Shown here piece after piece: positions 10,099 to 18,011 of a stretch of DNA of 64,000 nucleotides. Every line of letters starts with the position of its first letter. The first letter of the stretch is position 1. This DNA comes from Cytophagales bacterium (GTDB lineage: Bacteria > Bacteroidota > Bacteroidia > Cytophagales > UBA9547): the NCBI GenBank assembly GCA_013297755.1, contig JAAFIH010000022.1, positions 1-64,000 on the forward strand. The letters are read 5' to 3'. A model generated the notes under the pieces. That model had not been told where the DNA came from. It ran no database searches and saw only the letters and a list, made by a program, of their open reading frames with translations. A program made the position numbers and the translations under genes.

Positions 10099-11193
10099 TT
10101 AGTAATATTTAGAAGGAATTACCCCAAAAACATCCTTAAATTTTGCACTATATTTGCTAGGATTTTCATATCCCAAAATGGCAGAAATATTACTGATAGA
10201 ATATTTTTTTTGTAATAATTCTATACTTAACTCCATCTGCAATTTCAAAAAATATTGATACACTGTTACGCCATAAACAATTTTGAAGTCTGTATTCAAT
10301 TTAGAAACCGAAATTTTAAATTTATCAGCAATCGTCTCTAAGCCAACAAACTCTTTATTAAGTTTCGTCTGTAGGTATTTTTCAACCATTTCCATACGTG
10401 TTCTGTCATAAATTTTAACAGATAGGTCACTCATTGGTTGCTGTTGAAGTCCAAAATAAGTAGTAAAAAAATCTGTAATATACGACTTCACAGTAGTAAG
10501 CAAATTAGCCAAATCAATATCGCTTATTTGTTTATCATTAATTTTTTCGTATAGTTGAATGTATTTTTGATTGATTATAGTTCTATTTTCATAAATGTAA
10601 GATTTGTACGCATAGTTAGCATCCAAGATTTGCTCGACAAGCTCTTTTTTGATGTCTTTGCAAGGTTGAATGTTGGCCTCAAACCAAGCCCTATTAAATA
10701 TAAAAAGTGTAGTAAAAGCCTTACAATCTTTTTTAAAGTAGGCATCCAAAGCAGTTGTAGATTTATAAAAAGTCCATGAATGGCTATTGTTTTCAAACAA
10801 ATGCCTCTCTTCAGAAGCATATACCATAATATTGTCGGTAGACCTAGAATATCCCAAAAAAAAGTAATCACTAGGCACCTCATCGGCCAAAGCTACCACT
10901 TTTACGTTTACTTTCCAATGCGAATGGGTGGCTGTCATCCAGAGTCCTTCTTCTATTTTTATATACTTGAATTTTATTTTCATAAACTTAGAATCTGTTT
11001 CTAAGCATTGCATTTTTTCATCATAATTCACAAAAGGGGTTTTTTTGATGCCCTCCACCATCAACTCAGGATCATTGGCTGCATACGGAAACTGAAAATG
11101 TCCATCTTTGAAATTATACATATAGGCATTGGCTTTTTTGAGCCACTTTTCTGTACGTGAAGTAATATTTTTGAATGGATTAGATATTTTCAT
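10099..11193 (-). CDS. AraC-family transcriptional regulator
   Basis: The 364-residue protein has a C-terminal AraC-type double helix-turn-helix at about 275-364: ETIADKFKISVSKLNTDFK, then ISNISAILGYENPSKYSAKFKDVFGVIPSKY, which keeps the family signature around the second helix. The N-terminal 270 residues show no domain I recognise and no membrane segment, so the effector is unknown. It stands alone between the repeat region and a divergent nucleotidyltransferase gene, separated by about 255 bp of AT-rich DNA that could hold promoters for both. Regulation of nearby genes is possible but not shown. Confidence 0.85.
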   Translation of the reverse strand: MKISNPFKNITSRTEKWLKKANAYMYNFKDGHFQFPYAANDPELMVEGIKKTPFVNYDEKMQCLETDSKFMKIKFKYIKIEEGLWMTATHSHWKVNVKVVALADEVPSDYFFLGYSRSTDNIMVYASEERHLFENNSHSWTFYKSTTALDAYFKKDCKAFTTLFIFNRAWFEANIQPCKDIKKELVEQILDANYAYKSYIYENRTIINQKYIQLYEKINDKQISDIDLANLLTTVKSYITDFFTTYFGLQQQPMSDLSVKIYDRTRMEMVEKYLQTKLNKEFVGLETIADKFKISVSKLNTDFKIVYGVTVYQYFLKLQMELSIELLQKKYSISNISAILGYENPSKYSAKFKDVFGVIPSKYY

Positions 11194-11448
11194 GGTATTT
11201 TAAGTATATAATGAATCAATGTATATACGTTTATTTTTAACACAATTTTATTAAAATATGTTACAAAAAAGAAGCCAAAATAATACAATTTATCCTTTTT
11301 GATAAATATTTGGTCTAAAAAAATCAAATTTTTTTAATTTATTTTAGAATTATTATAAAAAAATCAAAAATAATTTATTGGAAATATCTTGTTTAAACCA
11401 AAAAAAATACAATTTTTGCAACACATATATTTAAAAAATCTTAAAAAA

Positions 11449-12351
11449 ATGAAACCAACATTATTAGTACTAGCAGCAGGTATGAGTAGCCGCTATGGCG
11501 GAGGATTAAAACAAATAGACCCTATCGGGCCAACAGGCGAAATTATCATTGATTATTCTATCCACGATGCCATAAAAGCAGGGTTTGGCAAAGTAGTTTT
11601 TGTGATTCGCAAAAGTATAGAGCAAGCCTTCAAAGATGCTGTCTCTAGCAAATACAAAGGTATTGTGGTTGAATATGCTTTTCAAGAGATGGATATGCTT
11701 CCCTCAGGCATGGAAATGTCGGTAGAACATAGACTAAAGCCCTGGGGTACTGCCCACGCAGTATGGTGTGCTCGCCAAGTCATACACGAGCCATTTGCTA
11801 TTATCAATGCCGATGATTTTTATGGATATTCGGCTTTCAAAAAAGTGGCCGACCATCTCGTGGCCAACAAAGACGAAGAAACTTACTCTATTGCTGGGTA
11901 TCAAATGAAATACACCATGAGCGAAGAAGGCTCTGTCAATCGTGGCGTTTGCGAAACCGATAAAGACGGAAATCTTACTGGCATCGTAGAACGAACTGAT
12001 ATATTTACCAAAGGTTCAGAAATATATACTGAATCGAGCGGCACTAAAATGGTTTTTTCAGGCGAAGAACCTGTATCAATGAATTTTATGGGCTTCACCC
12101 CAAAAATATTTGTTCACATGGAAACTTATTTTCGTAATTTCCTCAAAGAAATTGGTCAAGATCCCAAAAAAGAATTTTTTATTCCCCTGTTGCTCAATCA
12201 TTTAGTAAAAACTGGTGTTTCAAAAATCAAGGTTTTGGATGTACAAGAAGAGTGGATTGGCGTAACTTATGCTGCCGACAAACAACTGGCTGCCGACAAA
12301 ATCAAAAAATTGGTAGATGCAGGCAAATATCCACTGAACCTCTGGAAATAA
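11449..12351 (+). CDS. Sugar-phosphate nucleotidyltransferase family protein
   Basis: I choose the ATG at 11449, giving 300 residues beginning MKPTLLVLAAGMSSRYGGGLKQ; the 20 codons upstream are AT-rich and not conserved-looking. The N-terminal LAAGMSSRYGG...K motif is the NTP-binding signature of the nucleotidyltransferases that make NDP-sugars, and INADDFYG fits the metal-binding DD region. Proteins of this type transfer a nucleotidyl group to a sugar phosphate. The sugar cannot be told from the sequence. No kinase or sugar-pathway partner sits next to it. Length is normal for the family. Confidence 0.85.
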   Translation: MKPTLLVLAAGMSSRYGGGLKQIDPIGPTGEIIIDYSIHDAIKAGFGKVVFVIRKSIEQAFKDAVSSKYKGIVVEYAFQEMDMLPSGMEMSVEHRLKPWGTAHAVWCARQVIHEPFAIINADDFYGYSAFKKVADHLVANKDEETYSIAGYQMKYTMSEEGSVNRGVCETDKDGNLTGIVERTDIFTKGSEIYTESSGTKMVFSGEEPVSMNFMGFTPKIFVHMETYFRNFLKEIGQDPKKEFFIPLLLNHLVKTGVSKIKVLDVQEEWIGVTYAADKQLAADKIKKLVDAGKYPLNLWK

Positions 12352-12388
12352 ATTAGGGTAATAAATTTTAATCTCTCATCGTGGATTT

Positions 12389-12528
12389 GGCACATAAAAC
12401 ACAAATACAAAAGTGTTTTGTGTGCTACAAACCATGTAGTTGAAATTTTAAAAAAAAGACTTTCTTTGTTTATTAAATCGTTGCAAACGATTGTCTCAAT
12501 CGCCCCCGTTGCAAACGAGGGCGATTGG
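12389..12528. terminator. Hairpins downstream of the nucleotidyltransferase gene
   Basis: A 14-bp near-perfect stem at 12389-12426 (GGCACATAAAACAC paired with GTGTTTTGTGTGCT) follows the stop codon by about 37 bases. Two more stems follow: 12476-12492 (AATCG/CGATT) and 12498-12528 (CAATCGCCC/GGGCGATTG). The first hairpin recurs at about 13723-13762, and the CCCCCGTT segment recurs near 17150, so these are also dispersed repeats. Termination is inferred. Confidence 0.5.
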
Positions 12529-12603
12529 ATTTTTGAAAATAAATTTGAGGTTTTTAGAAGTTCCCTATAGTAAATATTCATAAAAATATCCTAAAGAACA
12601 TTT

Positions 12604-12984
12604 TTAATACAAAATAGTATGATTAGAAAGTGATTTTACGGTTACTAATGTAGAAGAACTATGCTTTTTTTTTGTTAATTTTTTGTTCCTTATTTTATAA
12701 GTTGGATTGGCAACCAAACTTAATTCATTTATAAAATATTGTTCAAGTTGGCTTGAATAATTTTTAAAACTGATATCAAATCCACCACCACCAAAGTGAT
12801 TTAAAGGCGAATTTGAAGTTGTTTTTGAAATATAAAATATATTTTGATTTGTGTCGTATAAAATTGATAAATCAAACTCCGAAAATGAAAAATCTAAAAA
12901 CACAGATGAATTAATAGACTCTACCTGTGGAGTTATTTTATAAAAGTTGAAAAAGTTTATTAATTTATTTACGTTTTTATTCAT
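12604..12984 (-). CDS. Hypothetical protein (second gene of overlapping pair)
   Basis: The 126-residue product has no signal peptide or membrane segment and matches no family I know. It has a Gly run (FGGGGFD) in the middle and a basic C-terminus (RNKKLTKKKHSSS). Its start overlaps the stop of the upstream gene by 4 bases (ATGA), so the two are almost certainly co-translated. The pair lies between repeat-rich stretches in an accessory region. An effector/immunity or toxin/antitoxin role is conceivable from size and overlap but nothing in the sequence shows it. Confidence 0.6.
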   Translation of the reverse strand: MNKNVNKLINFFNFYKITPQVESINSSVFLDFSFSEFDLSILYDTNQNIFYISKTTSNSPLNHFGGGGFDISFKNYSSQLEQYFINELSLVANPTYKIRNKKLTKKKHSSSTLVTVKSLSNHTILY

Positions 12985-13340
12985 TTTTTACAATAAGCTA
13001 ATTTAGTAAACAATTCTGAATGATGCAATTTATTTTCATTGTTTTTTATAATTAACGCTATTTCACATCTATTGTTAATAAATAATCGTTGTTTATTAAC
13101 TCTTGCATAAATTTCTCCATTATTATGAATTATTACATTATCAAACTCAATTGGATACATTCTGCCATCTGTTTGTTTTGATTCATTATGATTACAATTT
13201 TCAATGCCACTAAATTTATCCTCAACTTTTAAAACTATATTATTTATTTCGTTAAGTAACTCTAAAGGGGTTTTAGCAGAATTAATTTTAGATATTTCAC
13301 TTAATATTAATTCTAATCTATCTTCTTTTTTTAAAATCAT
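12981..13340 (-). CDS. Hypothetical protein (first gene of overlapping pair)
   Basis: The 119-residue product is soluble-looking. A helical N-terminal half (EDRLELILSEISKINSAKTPLELLNEINN) is followed by a short strand-rich half (YPIEFDNVIIHNNGEIYARVNKQRLFIN). I do not recognise the family. It precedes the 126-residue gene with a 4-base overlap. The ATG at 13340 is preceded by an AT-rich leader without an obvious ribosome binding site, as is normal in this group. Confidence 0.6.
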   Translation of the reverse strand: MILKKEDRLELILSEISKINSAKTPLELLNEINNIVLKVEDKFSGIENCNHNESKQTDGRMYPIEFDNVIIHNNGEIYARVNKQRLFINNRCEIALIIKNNENKLHHSELFTKLAYCKK

Positions 13341-13390
13341 TATTTAAAAATAATTATACAGCACTAAAATTAGTAACAAAATCTAAATAA

Positions 13391-13770
13391 TCAAAATTGG
13401 TTGATTGTTTTTACTAGGGTATCTATAACTGACCCAATCGCCTTCTTTTGAAAGCCCTTCGCCTTTTGTAATTCTACTTTTCGAGTTGAATTTTTTGGGG
13501 TAAGGCTATTTTTACAATATCTAACATGGTACAAAGAAAAAAATAAGAAAAATGTTTTGTGTGCTAAAACCAAGGAGTTGGAATTTAATCGTTGGTAACG
13601 GTTATAGTAAAAAAAGTTGTTATATTTGCACCCATTAGCCCTTGGTTCAAAGCCCCTCTCCTTTTGGAGTTGTACATACGATTAGAAATTTTTGGGGTGC
13701 GGCTATTATTAAAAGATAGATTTGGCACATAAAACACAAATACAAAAGTGTTTTGTGTGCTAAAAACTAC
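13391..13770. repeat. Two diverged copies of a dispersed repeat
   Basis: Two copies, at about 13437-13570 and 13640-13770, share the order CTTTTGGAGTT-like / TTTTGGGGT..GGCTATT / TGTTTTGTGTGCTAAAA. The second also carries the ATAAAACACAAATAC hairpin seen after 12351. A 60-codon open frame on the minus strand (13391-13573) crosses the first copy and is not convincing as a gene. The intergenic stretch 13341-13809 holds nothing else I can name. Confidence 0.55.
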
Positions 13771-13809
13771 AAAGTTAAAGGAAGCCTTAATAATTCAATA
13801 AGAAATAAA

Positions 13810-14529
13810 ATGGAAATAAAAAAATGTATTTTATTATACTTTTTTACAACATTAACTTTATATTCACAACAAAATTTTTTTAATGTACCAAGTACTGAAA
13901 TAACACCCAAAAACAAGATATTCTTTCAACAACAAATAAATTTTGCAATCCAAAATACTACAGGAAGCACAACATTTTGCTATGGTTTAATCCGAAATTT
14001 TGAAATTGGAGTCAATATATTGGGTTTAGTCTATGACAACAAAAAACATTTCTTTATAAAAAATAAAACCAAAGAAACCCCCATTTTTCCTTCTATAGGT
14101 TTCAATTTTCAAAAAAAAATTGATATTTCAAAATCATATAGTTTGGGTATTGGTTATCAAAATTTAGTTTCCATGACACCTCAAATCGAGCATTACATGT
14201 ATATCAATAATAAAATCGAGCTAAAAAAGTTACTACTAATATTAGGAATATACTCTGGAAATAGTAAATACTTTGGTTTAGAAACTATGGGACTAGAGCC
14301 GATAAAATACTTGGGCTTTCAAGGTGGAGTCGAATATGATATATGGCTCAATAAATTATTTCTTCAGGCAGATTGGATGAGTGGCAAAACTCCTTCTAGC
14401 AATTTTATAGTAGGTGTAGTTTATAAAATTCAAAAATCAATTTTTATTTCATTAGGATTTCAGATTCCAAACTATAGTAAAACATCTCAAAATGGAATAG
14501 TTTTTGAGTTTACATATTCGCCAAAATAA
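13810..14529 (+). CDS. Predicted exported protein, outer-membrane beta-barrel-like
   Basis: I start at 13810 because it gives a signal peptide (MEIKKCILLYFFTTLTLYSQQ); 19 further upstream codons are open but lie in repeat DNA. The 239-residue product is rich in alternating strands with Gly/aromatic endings (SLGIGYQNLVS, FIVGVVYKI, ISLGFQIPN) and ends in a strand with terminal aromatic residues (IVFEFTYSPK), as in small outer-membrane barrels. The function is unknown. The neighbours do not help. Confidence 0.65.
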   Translation: MEIKKCILLYFFTTLTLYSQQNFFNVPSTEITPKNKIFFQQQINFAIQNTTGSTTFCYGLIRNFEIGVNILGLVYDNKKHFFIKNKTKETPIFPSIGFNFQKKIDISKSYSLGIGYQNLVSMTPQIEHYMYINNKIELKKLLLILGIYSGNSKYFGLETMGLEPIKYLGFQGGVEYDIWLNKLFLQADWMSGKTPSSNFIVGVVYKIQKSIFISLGFQIPNYSKTSQNGIVFEFTYSPK

Positions 14530-14758
14530 ATTATCTATAATATCCCAAAAGTTACAATTTAAAACAAAGGGTAAGCCTTGAAAATATAAATGGTATTTAT
14601 TTTATAATATCAACGTAAAATTAAATTTAGGTGTGGCTTTAAAAAACAGGCAAATCATAAATATGTATAGCCTGTATCTATCAGTAATTTTAACTTAATT
14701 CTCTGAAAGTTGATTAAATTTATGTATTTTTAGCTTTTGAAAATGAAATTCTCAATCT

Positions 14759-14953
14759 ATGAAACCTATCAAAATTCATTCCCACGCATCAGATCCCTAC
14801 TGGCAAATGCTTAAAGATGGGGCAGAAATGACTTTGCAACAAAGGTATGAATCATTTTTTTTAATGCAAAAAAGATTAAGAGCCATCCAAGGCAAATCTA
14901 TTTCTAAAGATAGAAAAATAATAATAAAATCTAAAAATGGATTTGGAGGATAA
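14759..14953 (+). CDS. Small protein upstream of a nucleotidyltransferase
   Basis: The 64-residue protein (MKPIKIHSHASDPYWQML...) is charged, helical in its middle (QQRYESFFLMQKRLRAIQ) and basic at the C-terminus. Its 3' end overlaps the next gene by 17 bases, so the two are co-translated. The order (small protein, then NTase) resembles two-gene toxin-antitoxin modules of the MNT/AbiEii type, but which partner would act as antitoxin cannot be told. Confidence 0.65.
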   Translation: MKPIKIHSHASDPYWQMLKDGAEMTLQQRYESFFLMQKRLRAIQGKSISKDRKIIIKSKNGFGG

Positions 14954-15410
14954 AGATTTCTTGGATTTTGCTACTCTAGCCCATGAGTATGAGCTAAAAT
15001 ATATCATTATTGGTGGCTTTGCAATGTATCTTAACGGTATAAAACGAAATACCGAAGATGTTGATATTTGGCTTGAACCTACAAACGAAAATAAAGAAAA
15101 GCTAATTCTTGTATTTTTAAAACTTGGCTATACTCTCGAAGAACTTGATGATATAGTGATGCAAAATTTTGAAGAATATTTTGTATTTTCAGCTTTAGGC
15201 CATTTGGATTTTCTGACTCATATTCATCAAAATTTAGACTTTAATACTTGTTTTGGCCAAAGCAGAACCCATTTACTATTAAATAATGCTGTATGTCATT
15301 TTTTGCACCTCAACCAATTAAGAGAAAGCAAAATTTTAGCTCACCGAGAAATTGATTTGAGAGATGTAATTTTAATAGATGATTTTTTGAAAAATAATTC
15401 AAAATTTTAG
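14937..15410 (+). CDS. Nucleotidyltransferase-fold protein (AbiEii/DUF6036-like)
   Basis: The 157-residue protein carries the polymerase-beta-like nucleotidyltransferase signature near residues 25-46: IIGGFAMYLNG...TEDVDIW, with the GG and D-x-D pair expected to bind nucleotide and metal. This short form is common among proteins annotated as AbiEii/AbiGii-toxin-like or DUF6036 NTases. The overlap with the upstream small gene supports a module. A defence or toxin role is inferred from family and context; housekeeping RNA or protein modification is also possible. Confidence 0.75.
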   Translation: MDLEDKDFLDFATLAHEYELKYIIIGGFAMYLNGIKRNTEDVDIWLEPTNENKEKLILVFLKLGYTLEELDDIVMQNFEEYFVFSALGHLDFLTHIHQNLDFNTCFGQSRTHLLLNNAVCHFLHLNQLRESKILAHREIDLRDVILIDDFLKNNSKF

Positions 15411-15468
15411 TAATTTAAAAACTAAAATTAAATCTTTTTACTTTTTAGTACAAATTAAATCCCTCTAG

Positions 15469-15822
15469 CTACCCCAGCAACAAACTAGCTGGAACTCCAT
15501 ATTTTTGGTAAAAAACTTTCATCATATTGGCAGTCAATGGCTTGCGGTAATTCAATACTTGAGAGACATAACTTTTGCTACCCACAAGTGGCACCAAATC
15601 GACATTTTTTAGCCCCATTTCTTTCATTTTTAGTTTTATAATTTCTATAGGATTGGGTGCTGTTATTACAAAATGCTTGTCTTCGTAATCCTTAATAATC
15701 AATAACAAGACCTCAAACTCGTCTCCTTCTTTTGTGTTTTTTTGAGGGGTATTGTCAAAATAAAGTGCTGCCTTATGCAATGCAGCTTGGTATTCTATTT
15801 CGTTTTTAATTATTTTCATCAC
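15469..15822 (-). CDS. HigA-type helix-turn-helix antitoxin (no partner seen)
   Basis: The 117-residue protein has the layout of HigA-like antitoxins. An N-terminal helical region (EYQAALHKAALYFD...EGDEFEVLLLIIKDYED) is followed by a C-terminal helix-turn-helix (MKEMGLKNVDLVPLVGSKSYVSQVLNYRKPLT). HigA represses its own operon and neutralises the HigB mRNA interferase, normally encoded directly upstream. Here the upstream DNA (15823 onward) holds a palindromic element and a 503-bp insertion-like element instead, and no HigB frame. It may be an orphan left after loss of the toxin, or HigB may be remote. Confidence 0.8.
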   Translation of the reverse strand: MMKIIKNEIEYQAALHKAALYFDNTPQKNTKEGDEFEVLLLIIKDYEDKHFVITAPNPIEIIKLKMKEMGLKNVDLVPLVGSKSYVSQVLNYRKPLTANMMKVFYQKYGVPASLLLG

Positions 15823-15871
15823 TTTTAAAGTTTAGTCTTTCTCTAATAGAGAAAGTAAATCGGATTCTTAA

Positions 15872-16374
15872 CCCAACTTGTATCAAATTTTTCATAAATC
15901 CTTGATAATCAGTTGATTATGTAGCTATAATTTTTTATTGTGGTAACACAAACCTTTAGAGTTATGAGGTATTATTACCCCCATCAAACAAATTCTTCCA
16001 TTTTCTTAGCAAACATTTTAACACCACTAGCAATAATCCCTCTAAAATGCCAATATTTAGTAATATATTGTATTTTTTTATTTTTATTAAAAATGCTTTC
16101 ACATTTTTCATAAGTATATTCTTTTACCTTTTTGGCTTTTATCAAATTTATATAGTAATATTTTGCAAATATAAAAAATGACAATCTAACATCCAAATTC
16201 TTTGGGGGAACACAAATGAGTTTCAAATATATCCAAAAAACATAACTAATTGATAATCAGGCACTTATAAATTATTGGTATCGAAAATAAATTAAAAATA
16301 CTCTAAAATAGATGAAAAAACTAAAAAATTAGGTTAGAATTTCGGTTTTTGGGGTAGGGTAAATACAAGTTGGG
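15872..16374. mobile_element. 503-bp insertion-like element flanked by TTAA, inside a palindromic repeat
   Basis: The ends are inverted repeats CCCAACTTGTAT (15872-15883) and its complement (16363-16374). Each is directly flanked by TTAA (15868-15871 and 16375-16378), which looks like a 4-bp target duplication. Outside it, the right flank TTAAGTAAACGACATTG (16375-16391) and the left flank (15833-15871) are the two pieces of the palindromic repeat found intact at 18317-18407. Removing the 503 bp plus one TTAA restores that repeat's order. The interior is very AT-rich; a minus-strand frame of 80 codons (15984-16226) is the only open frame and resembles nothing I know. It looks like a MITE or a decayed insertion sequence. 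Confidence 0.7.
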
Positions 16375-16391
16375 TTAAGTAAACGACATTG

Positions 16392-16508
16392 AATTATAAT
16401 AGGATAATAATGTTTTTCATTCTATTATATTATACATGAATAAAAATAATAAGTTTATTACTAGTAAACAAAAAAAAGTTGCTTTTTTACTATTGAATGG
16501 TTTTAATC
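16392..16508. other. Short AT-rich spacer without a recognisable gene
   Basis: Between the palindromic repeat arm and the HicAB terminator there is only AT-rich sequence with stops in all frames. I see no feature here. Confidence 0.5.
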
Positions 16509-16545
16509 AAAAAAAGCCTTAGAAATAAATCTAAGGCTTTTTTTA
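16509..16545 (-). terminator. Intrinsic terminator downstream of hicB
   Basis: The stem AAAAAAAGCCTTAGA pairs with TCTAAGGCTTTTTTT around an AATAAA loop, giving a U-tract on either strand. It lies about 38 bases beyond the hicB stop codon. The same sequence, including several flanking bases, occurs again at 17084-17122. Confidence 0.8.
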
Positions 16546-16582
16546 TTTAATCTTTGAAAAAGATAGATTCAACAATTGGATT

Positions 16583-16798
16583 TTAAATTGCCAAACACAT
16601 CAATTCGCTTTCGCTATGCGATTTTGGATAGGGTAAGTTTTCATCTTTTAAACCTTCTAAATGAAAAGTAATGGCTTCATAAATATTTTTTTCGGCTATT
16701 TCTTTTGTGCCACCAGAAGCAACTACGCCTGCCATATCAGGCAAATAGGCACAATATCCTGTAGGTGTTTTTTCAAATATTACCAAATATTTTATCAT
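16583..16798 (-). CDS. hicB: HicB antitoxin
   Basis: The 71-residue protein is the short HicB form: a partial RNase-H-like fold that begins MIKYLVIFEKTPTGYCAYLPDMAGVVASG and continues with the ITFHLEGL helix. It binds and neutralises HicA. It overlaps the hicA stop by 4 bases and is read after it, the usual toxin-first order of hicAB. No extra DNA-binding domain is present at the C-terminus, so autoregulation would depend on the complex. Confidence 0.9.
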   Translation of the reverse strand: MIKYLVIFEKTPTGYCAYLPDMAGVVASGGTKEIAEKNIYEAITFHLEGLKDENLPYPKSHSESELMCLAI

Positions 16799-16989
16799 TT
16801 TAATGTAAGATTAGCTTGTTTTAAAATACTGTTTAATGTTCCTAAGGCAACCTCATCGGACAAGTGGTGTACGGCTATTGTTACCAAACCTGATTTTGAA
16901 TGGTGTTTGTATTGCCTGTGACTCCCTTTTTGTCTTGCTATAAACCACCCATCTTTTTCAATTAGATAGATTAATTCTTTAAATTTCAT
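16795..16989 (-). CDS. hicA: HicA mRNA interferase toxin
   Basis: The 64-residue protein has the double-stranded-RNA-binding-like HicA fold with the GSHRQY motif; His24 is the expected catalytic residue. Known activity in the family is ribosome-independent mRNA cleavage that stops growth until HicB blocks it. The gene is first in a two-gene operon with a 4-base overlap. A TATATTTG-like promoter element (minus strand, 16994-17001) lies so close to the ATG that the transcript could be leaderless. Confidence 0.92.
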   Translation of the reverse strand: MKFKELIYLIEKDGWFIARQKGSHRQYKHHSKSGLVTIAVHHLSDEVALGTLNSILKQANLTLK

Positions 16990-17083
16990 TTTTCAAATAT
17001 ATTAATAAAAAAGCTAAATGTCAAATACAAATAATTTTATTGAACAAACGAATTGTAATTATTTTCATTTTTTTGAAAAGCAT

Positions 17084-17122
17084 AAAAAAAAGCCTTAGAA
17101 ATAAATCTAAGGCTTTTTTTAT
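17084..17122 (-). terminator. Intrinsic terminator downstream of the 17.2-kb lipoprotein gene
   Basis: This is the same GCCTTAGA/TCTAAGGC stem and T-tract as at 16509-16545, placed 69 bases past the lipoprotein stop codon. Following bases (ATTGAAAACGATT, CCGCCCCCGTTA) resemble the dispersed sequence at 12474-12528. Confidence 0.75.
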
Positions 17123-17190
17123 TAATCATTGAAAACGATTAACTCAACCGCCCCCGTTACAAACTAGGACGATTAAATAAAATAAATAAA

Positions 17191-17838
17191 TTAGTTTAAC
17201 ATTTTAAATGCAAATGTTAATTTTTTCTTAACAGTTGTACCTGCATCGTCAGAAAGTGAAATGCTCATCACACCTTTTTTACCAGCTTTGTTTTTTATTA
17301 AAATAGTCGATGCACTAGTAATATCTATTGTAGAAGCACTAATTGTTGCAGCATCAACATCAGCAGCAGTAACACTAGCATATGCAGTTGAAGTAGAAGC
17401 AAACATAGCACCATTTGTTAGCATGTCACCAGAATTTATACCAGGACAAGTATTAGCACTTCCAAAACTAGCTATATTTGTAAGAGAATAAGAAGTAGTA
17501 GAAGAACCAACAACATCAAGTAATTGGAAAGAAGCTCCAGAAGCTGTAGAACGAGCTGCACAAGTAGATTGAGATGAACCTACTTCTAAGCTATAAAATG
17601 AACCTATTGTTGAAGCACTTCCATCGTTTGAATTTCTAGCATATATTGTACCTGTTTTTTCAGCACCAAAACTAGCAGCAGGAACTGTATTTACTCCTGG
17701 AGTTGTATTTATGCCTGGAGTTGTATTACCACCTGTTGTTGGTTTTGGATCTGGATCTTTTTTGCAACTAGATGTTGATACTATGATAGCTGCTGCTACC
17801 GCAAATAGGCTTGATACTAATGTGATTGATTTTTTCAT
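17191..17838 (-). CDS. Predicted lipoprotein with Ser/Thr/Ala-rich sequence
   Basis: The 215-residue product has a lipoprotein signal peptide ending in VSTSSC, with Cys25 as the likely lipidated residue, followed by KKDPDPK. A low-complexity linker with TTPG repeats (GGNTTPGINTTPGVNT) comes next. The rest is rich in Ser, Thr and Ala (e.g. ITSASTILIKNKAGKKGVMSISLSDDAG). I do not recognise a family. Location at the membrane is inferred from the signal. A terminator follows it; it appears to be a single-gene unit. Confidence 0.8.
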   Translation of the reverse strand: MKKSITLVSSLFAVAAAIIVSTSSCKKDPDPKPTTGGNTTPGINTTPGVNTVPAASFGAEKTGTIYARNSNDGSASTIGSFYSLEVGSSQSTCAARSTASGASFQLLDVVGSSTTSYSLTNIASFGSANTCPGINSGDMLTNGAMFASTSTAYASVTAADVDAATISASTIDITSASTILIKNKAGKKGVMSISLSDDAGTTVKKKLTFAFKMLN

Positions 17839-17988
17839 TTTGTTTTAAATTTTTAAATTGTTTTATAAATGTTTTAAAATACTTTGCAAATATTAAACTT
17901 CTAATCTTACAAAACAAATTATTTTTTGTAAAATTTTAGCATCAAAACCTTTTTTCGACAAAGACTAGCATTTTAAAATTAAAGCTCT

Positions 17989-17996
17989 TATATTTG
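17989..17996 (+). promoter_or_regulatory. -7 promoter element of tRNA-Leu
   Basis: TATATTTG matches the Bacteroidota TAnnTTTG -7 consensus, 15 bases before the mature tRNA 5' end. No clear TTG is present 18-20 bases upstream, so only the -7 half is supported. Confidence 0.5.
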
Positions 17997-18011
17997 TAGT
18001 CTAATTAAATT

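Noticed and set aside
13391-13573. 60-codon frame on the minus strand
   Set aside because: It lies across a dispersed repeat with a second diverged copy nearby, in which the frame is not kept.
14530-14758. Possible small RNA or riboswitch in the spacer before the NTase pair
   Set aside because: I could not find a convincing conserved structure; the sequence is AT-rich with only weak hairpins.
15984-16226. 80-codon frame on the minus strand inside the 503-bp element
   Set aside because: It has no recognisable motif, is AT-rich and ends in Lys-rich text of low complexity. It may be a decayed transposase piece, but nothing supports a gene.
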